A DNA stretch of 30,269 nt, taken from positions 1-30,269 of the forward strand of contig USIB01000012.1 in the NCBI GenBank assembly GCA_900554615.1, given 5' to 3'. Below the pieces are notes generated by a model. That model did not search any database, was not told where the DNA came from, and worked only from the letters and a program-made list of their open reading frames with translations. Each line of letters opens with the position of its first letter. Position 1 is the stretch's first letter. The translations under genes and the position numbers were made by a program. This document shows, one piece after another, positions 8,365 through 14,968 of this stretch. Origin of the DNA: an uncultured Mycoplasmatota bacterium. Lineage in GTDB: Bacteria; Bacillota_I; Bacilli_A; RF39; UBA660.

Positions 8365-8414
8365 AAAGACTATGAAAAATCTCTAGTATCTCTACTAGTT
8401 ATTTCATAGTCTTT
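8365..8414 (-). terminator. Long hairpin between the 53-aa gene and the surface operon (attenuator-like)
   Basis: Plus-strand arms AAAGACTATGAAA (8365-8377) and TTTCATAGTCTTT (8402-8414) pair over 13 bp. An inner CTAGT (8383-8387)/ACTAG (8394-8398) stem sits in the loop. On the minus strand it is followed by TTTTT and then the GGAGG site of the 186-aa gene. It overlaps the last codons and the stop of the 53-aa gene. It could be a partial terminator setting the ratio of leader to surface-gene transcript. Confidence 0.65.
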
Positions 8415-8531
8415 GTTTTTAATAAAATCACTCACAAGCTCTTTACTTGTAAGTCTTTGGAACACCCATCTAGAATAAAACTTCATTTGAGTTATCAAGT
8501 AATTAATTTTAGTATTTTTTTCGCTATTCAT
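8370..8531 (-). CDS. 53-aa small protein, unknown
   Basis: A short gene running from ATG at 8531 to TAG at 8370. It has an AAAGGAGAG ribosome site 7 nt upstream and a good promoter before that. The product begins MNSEKNTKINYLITQMK and is basic and helix-rich in the middle (KFYSRWVFQRLTSKEL), with no signal peptide or membrane segment. Its last codons are part of the large hairpin before the 186-aa surface gene. It may therefore be a regulatory leader peptide, or a stand-alone small protein with a terminator in its 3' end. I do not recognise a family. Confidence 0.55.
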   Translation of the reverse strand: MNSEKNTKINYLITQMKFYSRWVFQRLTSKELVSDFIKNKDYEITSRDTRDFS

Positions 8532-8563
8532 AAGGGGTCTCTCCTTTCATATTTTCTATAAAC

Positions 8564-8592
8564 ATTTTATCATAAATTAAATACAAATACAA
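8564..8592 (-). promoter_or_regulatory. Sigma-A promoter of the 53-aa gene and surface operon
   Basis: On the minus strand TTGTAT (8587-8592), a 17-bp spacer and TAAAAT (8564-8569), ending 32 bp before the ATG of the 53-aa gene. It is the only good promoter before the surface genes. Confidence 0.65.
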
Positions 8593-8607
8593 TACCCAAA
8601 TTATTTG

Positions 8608-8664
8608 TTAGGAAGACTACCCTGTAGGCTTCCTAACACCACGTAAAACATAAACTTGTTTATG
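8608..8664 (-). terminator. Hairpins after the DUF2974-like gene
   Basis: TTAGGAAG (8608-8615) pairs with CTTCCTAA (8629-8636), with inner CTAC/GTAG. CATAAAC (8649-8655) pairs with GTTTATG (8658-8664). They lie between the DUF2974-like gene and the surface-operon promoter. T-runs are poor, so termination is probable rather than certain. Confidence 0.5.
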
Positions 8665-8684
8665 ATTAAAGTGGAATTAATATC

Positions 8685-9734
8685 TCATTTCTTATTATTA
8701 ATCCATATTAAATCTCTAATAGTCTCAGAATATAATTTCTTAGTATCATCATCAATACCATTTATTTCATTAATAATACCTAATATTTGATTTAACTTTA
8801 ATTTCTTCAATTCCCTAAAACTTTTAATATTATTAATTTCTAATACATTAAAGAATGCTAATATCATTTCTTTTATTTCTTCTAAAGAATAATTCTTATA
8901 CCAAGACTTAATTCTATTATCAATTCTAATACTTATCTTAGATAACTTACCCTCTACTAAAAAACTACCAAAACAAATCCAATTATTTATATCATGTTCA
9001 AATATACCACTACTATTAGACTTTACTATTACTTTATTACTATTACTATAAAGTAATAAACCAATAATACTATCTTCTGGTATATATATTTTTAATTTAG
9101 TAGTAATTTTTCTAAAATCTTTTAAATATTCTTTCCTAAATCCAGGACCATCTAAATTATAAATATTTTTAATTCTTTTAAAGATATCATCACTAACATA
9201 CATAGAAGCATACATAGCAAGATTACCACCTTTAGAATGTCCTCCTATATATATTTCTTTATCTAAAGGAGTAATAACTTCATTTAAATATTTTAATGAA
9301 GCCTCCTGTGACAATACAGGATATTCATAACCCAAAGCAAAATCCTCTTTCCACCCTACTACTGTACCATTAGTTCCTCTATAAGATATAAATACTTTAT
9401 TATCAAAATGTATTGTAATAGCACCAAACTGCATATTATCATTTACTTCTTCTCTATAATTAGATAAATATATATTTTTATATCTAATTGATGTATAAAT
9501 ATTCTTTATATTATCAATATTCTCTTTCATAAAAGAACTAAGATATACATTCTTACTCTTTAAATACATAGTAAATGCTTTTTCTAATGATATCCTATCA
9601 CTACCATTAGATACTATATCACTAAAATCTATATAAGATATCTCAGTAAACAATAAAACATCATTAATATTAAAAGAACACTCATTAAAACTAATATTAT
9701 TATAATATTTTATATACTCTTTAATTGTAAACAT
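8685..9734 (-). CDS. DUF2974 (Mbeg1-like) alpha/beta-hydrolase
   Basis: 349 aa, a lipase-like hydrolase of unknown substrate. A strand with SYRGTNGT (about 118-124) precedes the nucleophile elbow GHSKGG (165-170, Ser167). DGPGF (195-199) and a downstream EHDINNW could supply the acidic residue and histidine of a Ser-Asp-His triad. No signal peptide is seen, so it is probably cytosolic. The gene starts 2 bp after glmM, with its ribosome site (AAAGGGAA) inside the end of glmM, so it is last in the glmM operon. A cell-wall or lipid role is possible from that position, but this is inference. Confidence 0.8.
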   Translation of the reverse strand: MFTIKEYIKYYNNISFNECSFNINDVLLFTEISYIDFSDIVSNGSDRISLEKAFTMYLKSKNVYLSSFMKENIDNIKNIYTSIRYKNIYLSNYREEVNDNMQFGAITIHFDNKVFISYRGTNGTVVGWKEDFALGYEYPVLSQEASLKYLNEVITPLDKEIYIGGHSKGGNLAMYASMYVSDDIFKRIKNIYNLDGPGFRKEYLKDFRKITTKLKIYIPEDSIIGLLLYSNSNKVIVKSNSSGIFEHDINNWICFGSFLVEGKLSKISIRIDNRIKSWYKNYSLEEIKEMILAFFNVLEINNIKSFRELKKLKLNQILGIINEINGIDDDTKKLYSETIRDLIWINNKK

Positions 9735-9736
9735 AC

Positions 9737-11086
9737 TTATGACAATTCCCTTTCTATAATATCCGCTATCTCTTTTGCATACTCCTCTATTTTATTAGTA
9801 TCTTCCCCCTCTAACATAACCCTAATTAAAGGTTCAGTTCCAGATGGTCTAACTAATACTCTTCCCTTATTACCAAGTAATTTTTCTACTTCTATAATAC
9901 TATCTTTAATTATTGTATTCATATAAAAATCATTCTTCTTATCATTACTTACCTTAGTATTTATTAACACCTGAGGATACTTCTTCATTATTTTTGATAG
10001 ATTACTAAGTTTAGTATTAGACTTAGCAAGTATAGAAAATAATATTAAACTAGTAAGTTCTCCATCTCCCGTATTTGCATAATCTTTTAATATTATATGT
10101 CCAGATTGTTCTCCTCCCAAAGAAAAGTTTCCATTAATAAGTTCTTCTAATACATATCTATCCCCTACTTTAGTAGGAATAAAGTTAATATTATTATCTT
10201 TACAATAATTAATAAATCCTAAATTATTCATAACAGTACCTACTATTGTATTATTATGTAACTTATTCTTTTTCTTTAAATCTGTTCCTATAATTGCAAG
10301 TACATAATCTCCATCTATAATATTACCTTCTTCATCAATAAAAATAGCCCTATCAGCATCACCATCATATAAAACTCCACCATCTAATTTATTTTCTAAT
10401 ATATATTGTCTAAGTCCCTCTGGATGCATTGACCCACAATTATTATTTATATTAGTACCATTTGGTTTATTATTAATAATATGATATTTACACCCAAGTT
10501 TAGAAAATATATAAGAAGAAGTATTAGAACTTGCCCCATTCGCTGTATCAATAACAATATTCAAATTACTAAAATCAGTATTAGGATTATATTTATAAAG
10601 ACAATCTAGTAAATAATTTCCATAGTCTTCTACAAAGTCTCTACTCTCTAATGGTCTCCCCATTTTATTTACTTGATATTTATAACCTTCTCTTGCATAT
10701 TTTTCTATTTCATCTTCTACCTCATCAGGTAATTTATAACCATTACTATCAAATATTTTAATACCATTATATTCATAAGAATTATGTGAAGCCGTAACCA
10801 TAATACCTGCATCCATCTTATAATACTTAACCAAATATGAAATAGCGGGTGTTGGTAGTAATCCAGCATCTAAAACTGATACTCCAAAAGAATATAATCC
10901 TGCTTTTAAAGCCGCTACTAACATATAAGAAGATTCTCTTCCATCATTTCCAATTATTACTTTTACTTCTTTTTTATTTTTAGTAAGAACATATGCCGCA
11001 CTAGACCCTATCTTCACAGCCATATCTATAGTAAGTTCACTTCCTGCTACTCCTCTAACACCATCTGTCCCAAATAATCTTGCCAT
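9737..11086 (-). CDS. glmM: Phosphoglucosamine mutase GlmM
   Basis: Converts glucosamine-6-phosphate to glucosamine-1-phosphate, the step before UDP-GlcNAc formation for peptidoglycan. The 449-aa length is standard. The phosphoserine loop TASHNS (98-103, Ser100), the metal loop DGDADR (241-246), the sugar-binding GGEQSGH and the C-terminal phosphate site RPSGTEPLIR are all present. The start codon overlaps the stop of the upstream acetyltransferase-like gene by one base (TAATG). This places GlmM in the same operon as a likely user of its product. Confidence 0.97.
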   Translation of the reverse strand: MARLFGTDGVRGVAGSELTIDMAVKIGSSAAYVLTKNKKEVKVIIGNDGRESSYMLVAALKAGLYSFGVSVLDAGLLPTPAISYLVKYYKMDAGIMVTASHNSYEYNGIKIFDSNGYKLPDEVEDEIEKYAREGYKYQVNKMGRPLESRDFVEDYGNYLLDCLYKYNPNTDFSNLNIVIDTANGASSNTSSYIFSKLGCKYHIINNKPNGTNINNNCGSMHPEGLRQYILENKLDGGVLYDGDADRAIFIDEEGNIIDGDYVLAIIGTDLKKKNKLHNNTIVGTVMNNLGFINYCKDNNINFIPTKVGDRYVLEELINGNFSLGGEQSGHIILKDYANTGDGELTSLILFSILAKSNTKLSNLSKIMKKYPQVLINTKVSNDKKNDFYMNTIIKDSIIEVEKLLGNKGRVLVRPSGTEPLIRVMLEGEDTNKIEEYAKEIADIIERELS

Positions 11087-11748
11087 TATCTATTCTCCCT
11101 TTCTACTACTATATTATCATCTTTTACTATAAGATTACTACCTATTACTCCTCTTACTCTAGTAAGTGGATATATACTTGTATTTTTCCCAATAATACTA
11201 CCTGGAAAAACTACACTATTACAACCTATATCAGTATTATCTCCTACTATTGCTCCCATCTTTCTAAGATTAGTTTCTATTTTCTCATTACCATTGTTAA
11301 TAACTATATCACTCTTATCATTCTTTAAATTACTAAGAATTACTCCTGCTCCCAAATGTGAATGATACCCCAATATAGAATCTCCAACATAATTATAATG
11401 TGGTATTTGAGCATAATCAAATATTATAGAATTTTTAATCTCAGTACTATTTCCTATTACACAGTTTTTTCCTATAATAACATTACCTCTTAAATAAGCC
11501 CCAGGTCTAATCTCTGTATTATCATCGATTATACATGGTCCTATAATCATAGATAATTTATCTATTATAACATTCTGTCCTATCCAAATATTAGTATCTA
11601 TCTCTTTATACTTATTCTTATCAAGACTATTTCCTAGTTTAACAATATAATCTTTTATTTTTGGTAAAACCTCAAAATAATAAGTACAATCTAAAAACAA
11701 TTCTCTACTAATAGTTTTATCTATATCTAGAATACTATTTATATCCAT
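11086..11748 (-). CDS. Left-handed beta-helix acyltransferase like the GlmU acetyltransferase domain
   Basis: 220 aa of mostly hexapeptide repeats (about 50-205, such as IIGKNCVIGNST). It resembles the C-terminal half of GlmU without the uridyltransferase half. Several GlmU active-site features can be matched by eye: RPGAYLRG (Arg), EIKNS (Lys), PHYNYVGDS (catalytic His and a Tyr three residues on) and GAGVILSN. It is upstream of glmM with a one-base overlap, so it may acetylate glucosamine-1-phosphate made by GlmM, or be a related sugar-nucleotide acyltransferase. A complete glmU elsewhere would argue for a different substrate. A GGGAGG ribosome site precedes the ATG. Confidence 0.8.
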   Translation of the reverse strand: MDINSILDIDKTISRELFLDCTYYFEVLPKIKDYIVKLGNSLDKNKYKEIDTNIWIGQNVIIDKLSMIIGPCIIDDNTEIRPGAYLRGNVIIGKNCVIGNSTEIKNSIIFDYAQIPHYNYVGDSILGYHSHLGAGVILSNLKNDKSDIVINNGNEKIETNLRKMGAIVGDNTDIGCNSVVFPGSIIGKNTSIYPLTRVRGVIGSNLIVKDDNIVVERENR

Positions 11749-11809
11749 ATTTAACCTCCCAATATATATACTTTACAATACAAGTATATCATTTAATAGA
11801 AAGAAAAAC

Positions 11810-11826
11810 AACCTAATAATTAGGTT
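11810..11826. terminator. Bidirectional-looking short hairpin
   Basis: AACCTAAT (11810-11817) and ATTAGGTT (11819-11826) pair perfectly. On the minus strand the hairpin is followed by GTTTTTCTTTC, and on the plus strand by a weaker T-rich tract. It separates the acetyltransferase–glmM operon from the accessory patch. Confidence 0.55.
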
Positions 11827-11872
11827 ATCCTTTTATTTATATTTTTTCAGTAACATTATATCAATTCCATGC

Positions 11873-12073
11873 ATAAAAGTTAAAAAAGAAAATAATAAAG
11901 AAAAGAAAATACAAAAATCTAGTAAGTGGCTTGTAGTATGTGAAGGAACACAAACAGAACCAAACTATTTCAAAAGTGCTGTTTCTGCTATCAATGAGGG
12001 CTTAGATGATAAATATAAATTAAATGTAATAGTATTATGTAAAGGTATGAATACAATATCATTAGTAAAGTAA
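11873..12073 (+). pseudogene. RloB-like protein, 5'/3'-truncated remnant
   Basis: On the plus strand an open frame encodes a basic stretch followed by WLVVCEGTQTEPNYFKSA and VLCKGMNTISLVK. This matches the start of RloB-family proteins (an EGxxTEPxYF motif, then a GxNT motif), which occur with the RloA ATPase in restriction/abortive-infection loci. There is no ATG or GTG start before it. A TAA at 12071 interrupts it, although similar sequence (VEKLK) continues in frame before a TGA. The rest of the protein and any RloA partner are missing. The gene is almost certainly dead. Confidence 0.65.
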
Positions 12074-12218
12074 GTTGAAAAATTAAAAATCGAATTCTCG
12101 TGAATTAATTCGTGGGTTAGATTTTCTAAAAACATTTACATAGATATTAATATATGGTATGATAATTTTGGGAATTAGAATATACAGGTTATTTATATAT
12201 TTTTTGTTAAAATTAGTG

Positions 12219-12224
12219 TATAAT
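12219..12224 (+). promoter_or_regulatory. -10 box of the 54-aa gene
   Basis: A perfect TATAAT lies 20 bp before the ATG at 12245. No convincing -35 box is seen at the usual spacing. Confidence 0.4.
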
Positions 12225-12244
12225 TATATTAGAGAGGTGATTAT

Positions 12245-12409
12245 ATGAAAAAGAAAGAATGCCATAAGTTTCCAAAAGGATTCTTTACACAACCTCGACC
12301 TACAATAAATATGAAAGAAGCCTTAAACAATGTTACTCCTTTTAAATGGAGTAATGATGTATTGAAAGGAAAAAGTAAGGGAAAAATAATATCAGCAAAA
12401 AATAGTTAG
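12245..12409 (+). CDS. 54-aa small protein, unknown
   Basis: An isolated plus-strand gene of 54 codons with a strong ribosome site (AGAGAGGTGATT before ATG), a TATAAT upstream and a perfect terminator at its end. The product starts MKKKECHKFPKGFFTQPRP, continues with TINMKEALNNVTPFKWSNDV and ends in a Lys/Ser-rich tail. It is basic, soluble-looking, has one Cys and no membrane segment. I do not recognise the family. Complete expression signals in a region of decayed genes argue that it is real and possibly under selection. It sits between an RloB remnant and an AAA_14 ATPase, so an accessory role is possible but unsupported. Confidence 0.6.
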   Translation: MKKKECHKFPKGFFTQPRPTINMKEALNNVTPFKWSNDVLKGKSKGKIISAKNS

Positions 12410-12431
12410 TCAACATTACTAACTATTTTTT
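12397..12431 (+). terminator. Intrinsic terminator overlapping the stop of the 54-aa gene
   Basis: TAGTTAGT (12403-12410) pairs with ACTAACTA (12418-12425), extended by A6 on one side and T6 on the other. The TAG stop codon at 12407-12409 is inside the stem. Confidence 0.85.
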
Positions 12432-12465
12432 CCTTTTTATACAAAATTAGACTGCTACTAAAAAA

Positions 12466-12605
12466 GACTAGAAGTACTGGAATCAGTCTAGTCAAAATAC
12501 ATAAAACAATCAAAATCTAGCACAATCAGGATTTTTCTATGCAATACAATTATAGATTCTATAATAAAATGAAAGGAATTAAAATAGACTATCTTTTTAA
12601 TTCCT
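12466..12605 (-). terminator. Hairpins downstream of the AAA_14 ATPase gene
   Basis: AGGAATTAAAA (12574-12584) pairs with TTTTAATTCCT (12595-12605), and on the minus strand T-rich sequence follows. A smaller stem, GACTAGA with TCTAGTC, lies further on at about 12466-12493. The rest of 12432-12633 holds nothing I can identify. Confidence 0.5.
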
Positions 12606-12633
12606 AAATTTTTAATAAAAGTTCTTTTCAATT

Positions 12634-13929
12634 TCACTTATTAATACAAAATACAGCATATAATGGTACTGATTTTATATTATTTTCAAATCCAAAGTTT
12701 TTAGAAGATATTCTAATACTATACTTAGGATTATACTTTTTAATATATTCATTTAAACTCTTACTATTAGTTCTTCTACCACTCTTAACTTCTACTGGAA
12801 TAATATCACCATCTATTTTTATCAAAAAATCAATTTCATATTTATCAAAATTGTAATAACATAATTCTTTAAACTTTGGATAAAATTCACAAGCAATATA
12901 ATTTTCAGTAAGAACACCTTTAAACATTTCATTTTTATCAAAAATAACTTCACTATAATCCAAATTAGACAATGCTCTAAGTAATCCTACATCACTTAAA
13001 TAAAGTTTAAACTTATCTGAATTAATAAATGCTTTCAATGGAGACTCATTTTTTTCTGTTAAATCACACTTTAACAACATATTACTTGCAAGCAGCCAAT
13101 CCAAACTACTTTCATATCTTATTTTTCTAGCATCTTTATCAACAATACTATATTTAAAGGTATTATTAACTCTTGCAAGTTCCTTTGGAATAGAAGTATA
13201 TATTTGACTATTCTTAATTCCTTCAGTATTTTCAGTATACTTATTCATATCAGCCAAATAAGATGTTATTATTTGGTCTTGAATCTCAAAATTCACATGA
13301 GATATATTAAAGTTGTTAATAATAAAATTATTTATCATCATAGGCATTCCACCTAATACTAAATATTTCTTATATAAATCAAGTGCCTTTTCATGAATAG
13401 ATTCCATAAGTTGCTCATTACTCTCGTAATGTTTTCTTATTTCATTAATTAAATTAAATTCTCCTAAAGCAATTAAAAACTCTTCAAAATCCATAGGATA
13501 TAAATATTTGATAGTAACCTTACCCACAGGAAAAGATGACTTAAACCTGTTAATTTTTACACCTAAAAGTGAACCAGCACAAACTATTTTATAAGGTTTA
13601 TCACTTTCGCAAAAATATTTCAAAGAAGTAATAGCCCTTTCACTCACTTGAATTTCATCAAAAAATATTATGGTATTGTCAGGATTAATAATTATATTTT
13701 TAATAATTTCTATTTTTTCAATGATAACACTAGGATCAATAGTTTCTTCAAATACTTTTGCTATATTTTCTTCTTTATCCAAATTAATATATACATAATT
13801 ATCAAAGCTATTTTTACAAAACTCTTCTAATATATAAGTCTTACCAGTTTGTCTTGCTCCAATAAGCATAAGTGGCATTTTATAATTAGTCTTCCACTCC
13901 TTTAATTCTTCTTCTATTTTTCTATACAT
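12634..13929 (-). CDS. AAA_14/DUF4143 ATPase
   Basis: 431 aa, a P-loop ATPase of the AAA_14 family with a C-terminal DUF4143 domain. Such genes are common accessory genes with no settled function. Walker A is GARQTGKT (24-31), Walker B is TIIFFDEIQ, and a sensor-like CAGSLLGV is present. The C-terminus has EIDFLI...PVEVKSG, which matches a PD-(D/E)xK nuclease-like core with acidic and E-x-K residues intact. The length is typical and nothing is broken. It is monocistronic, has its own terminator region, and has two palindromic sites upstream that suggest self-control or control by another regulator. Confidence 0.88.
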   Translation of the reverse strand: MYRKIEEELKEWKTNYKMPLMLIGARQTGKTYILEEFCKNSFDNYVYINLDKEENIAKVFEETIDPSVIIEKIEIIKNIIINPDNTIIFFDEIQVSERAITSLKYFCESDKPYKIVCAGSLLGVKINRFKSSFPVGKVTIKYLYPMDFEEFLIALGEFNLINEIRKHYESNEQLMESIHEKALDLYKKYLVLGGMPMMINNFIINNFNISHVNFEIQDQIITSYLADMNKYTENTEGIKNSQIYTSIPKELARVNNTFKYSIVDKDARKIRYESSLDWLLASNMLLKCDLTEKNESPLKAFINSDKFKLYLSDVGLLRALSNLDYSEVIFDKNEMFKGVLTENYIACEFYPKFKELCYYNFDKYEIDFLIKIDGDIIPVEVKSGRRTNSKSLNEYIKKYNPKYSIRISSKNFGFENNIKSVPLYAVFCINK

Positions 13930-13964
13930 ATTTCGTCACCTCTATATACATTTTATCACATTTC

Positions 13965-14009
13965 GTACAAAATGTACATATTTTTTTATAATTTTCGTAC
14001 AAAATGTAC
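13965..14009. promoter_or_regulatory. Two palindromic operator-like sites before the AAA_14 gene
   Basis: GTACAAAATGTAC occurs at 13965-13977 and 13997-14009, 32 bp apart (about three helical turns), each inside the longer shared TTCGTACAAAATGTACA. The dyad is GTACA-N3-TGTAC. On the minus strand the inner site supplies TTGTAC, a possible -35 box, with TATATA 16 bp downstream. This layout fits a repressor binding cooperatively over the promoter. The regulator is unknown. Confidence 0.6.
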
Positions 14010-14017
14010 AAAAAACA

Positions 14018-14041
14018 TAAAAAGTGAGCATTTAACTCACT
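14018..14041 (-). terminator. Intrinsic terminator of the YihY operon
   Basis: On the minus strand AGTGAG pairs with CTCACT (plus arms 14036-14041 and 14023-14028) followed by a T-run. Confidence 0.7.
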
Positions 14042-14073
14042 TAAGTCATATAAAGACTCAATATAAGGAGATA

Positions 14074-14126
14074 ATAGTATTACTAATATTTATGTAGTCT
14101 GTGATAAATAATTATAATAATACTAT
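14074..14126. repeat. Two-tier hairpin after the YihY gene
   Basis: ATAGTATTA (14074-14082) pairs with TAATACTAT (14118-14126), and inside it ATTTAT (14088-14093) pairs with ATAAAT (14104-14109). It lies between the YihY stop and the terminator, so it may be a 3' UTR structure or part of termination. Confidence 0.45.
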
Positions 14127-14145
14127 CTATATTATTATGTATTTA

Positions 14146-14967
14146 TTAAGACTTATTATACTTCATAGTATTAATAACAATACCAAGTATTAAAATAAAA
14201 CTTAAAGTATATACCCAAATTAACAATATAATAATATTAGAAAGGCTTCCATATATCAAATCATATCTACCAAAATAATTAATATAGTATCCAAATATAG
14301 CAGTAAACAAAACCCAACCAACAGTAGTAATAAATGCCCCAATAGTAGTCTCTTCACTCTTAACATCTTTAGAAGGAGCAATTCTATATATAATTTTAAT
14401 ATTAAGAAAAATAATTAAAAAAGTAAGTGGCCATTTAACTGCTCTATATATAAGTAATAACTCTTCTATAATATTCTTAAATAATTTTTGTTCAGATAAT
14501 AAACCTAATATCTGACTACCTAACATTGGAAAAAGTACTAAGAATAAAAGAAGTAATATAATAATAAACAAAATAATTACAGACTTAAATCTATCCTTTA
14601 TTGGATCACTATCATCAATTTTATATAAAGTATTAGAAGCATCTATAATAGCATACATTCCATTAGCCGCTACTACAAAAGTAATAATATTAAGTATACC
14701 AACACTAAAGTCAAAACTTTGTCCAGATATTGCTCCCACTACAATTTTACTAGCATAACTAGGAAGTAAATCATTAAGTAATCCTATAACTGTATCAATA
14801 GAAACAGAAAAGACTCCTGCTACTATAACAATAATAGTAAGTATTGGAATAGTAGCAAGTACAAAACTATACGATAAATATGCAGGTAAAATCCTAAGTT
14901 CTTTCAAACTTAAGATTTTAATCATTTTTTTAAAATATTTTTTAATACTATTTTTAATCTTTTGCAT
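14146..14967 (-). CDS. YihY/virulence-factor-BrkB-like membrane protein
   Basis: 273 aa, an inner-membrane protein of the YihY/BrkB family, which is not ribonuclease BN despite older names; its function is unsettled. Several long hydrophobic helices are visible (about 30-55, 85-105, 128-155, 170-195, 210-230, 240-265). The family features LPAYLSYSFVLATIPIL near the start and YGSLSNIIILLIWVYTLSFILILG near the end are both present. It begins 1 bp after the GGDEF gene, so it is part of the same operon. Length is normal. Confidence 0.85.
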   Translation of the reverse strand: MQKIKNSIKKYFKKMIKILSLKELRILPAYLSYSFVLATIPILTIIVIVAGVFSVSIDTVIGLLNDLLPSYASKIVVGAISGQSFDFSVGILNIITFVVAANGMYAIIDASNTLYKIDDSDPIKDRFKSVIILFIIILLLLFLVLFPMLGSQILGLLSEQKLFKNIIEELLLIYRAVKWPLTFLIIFLNIKIIYRIAPSKDVKSEETTIGAFITTVGWVLFTAIFGYYINYFGRYDLIYGSLSNIIILLIWVYTLSFILILGIVINTMKYNKS

Positions 14968-14968
14968 A

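Noticed and set aside
12100..12125. GAATTC/GAATTAATTC hairpin after the RloB remnant
   Set aside because: The pairing is short and AT-rich without a T-run; no function can be supported.
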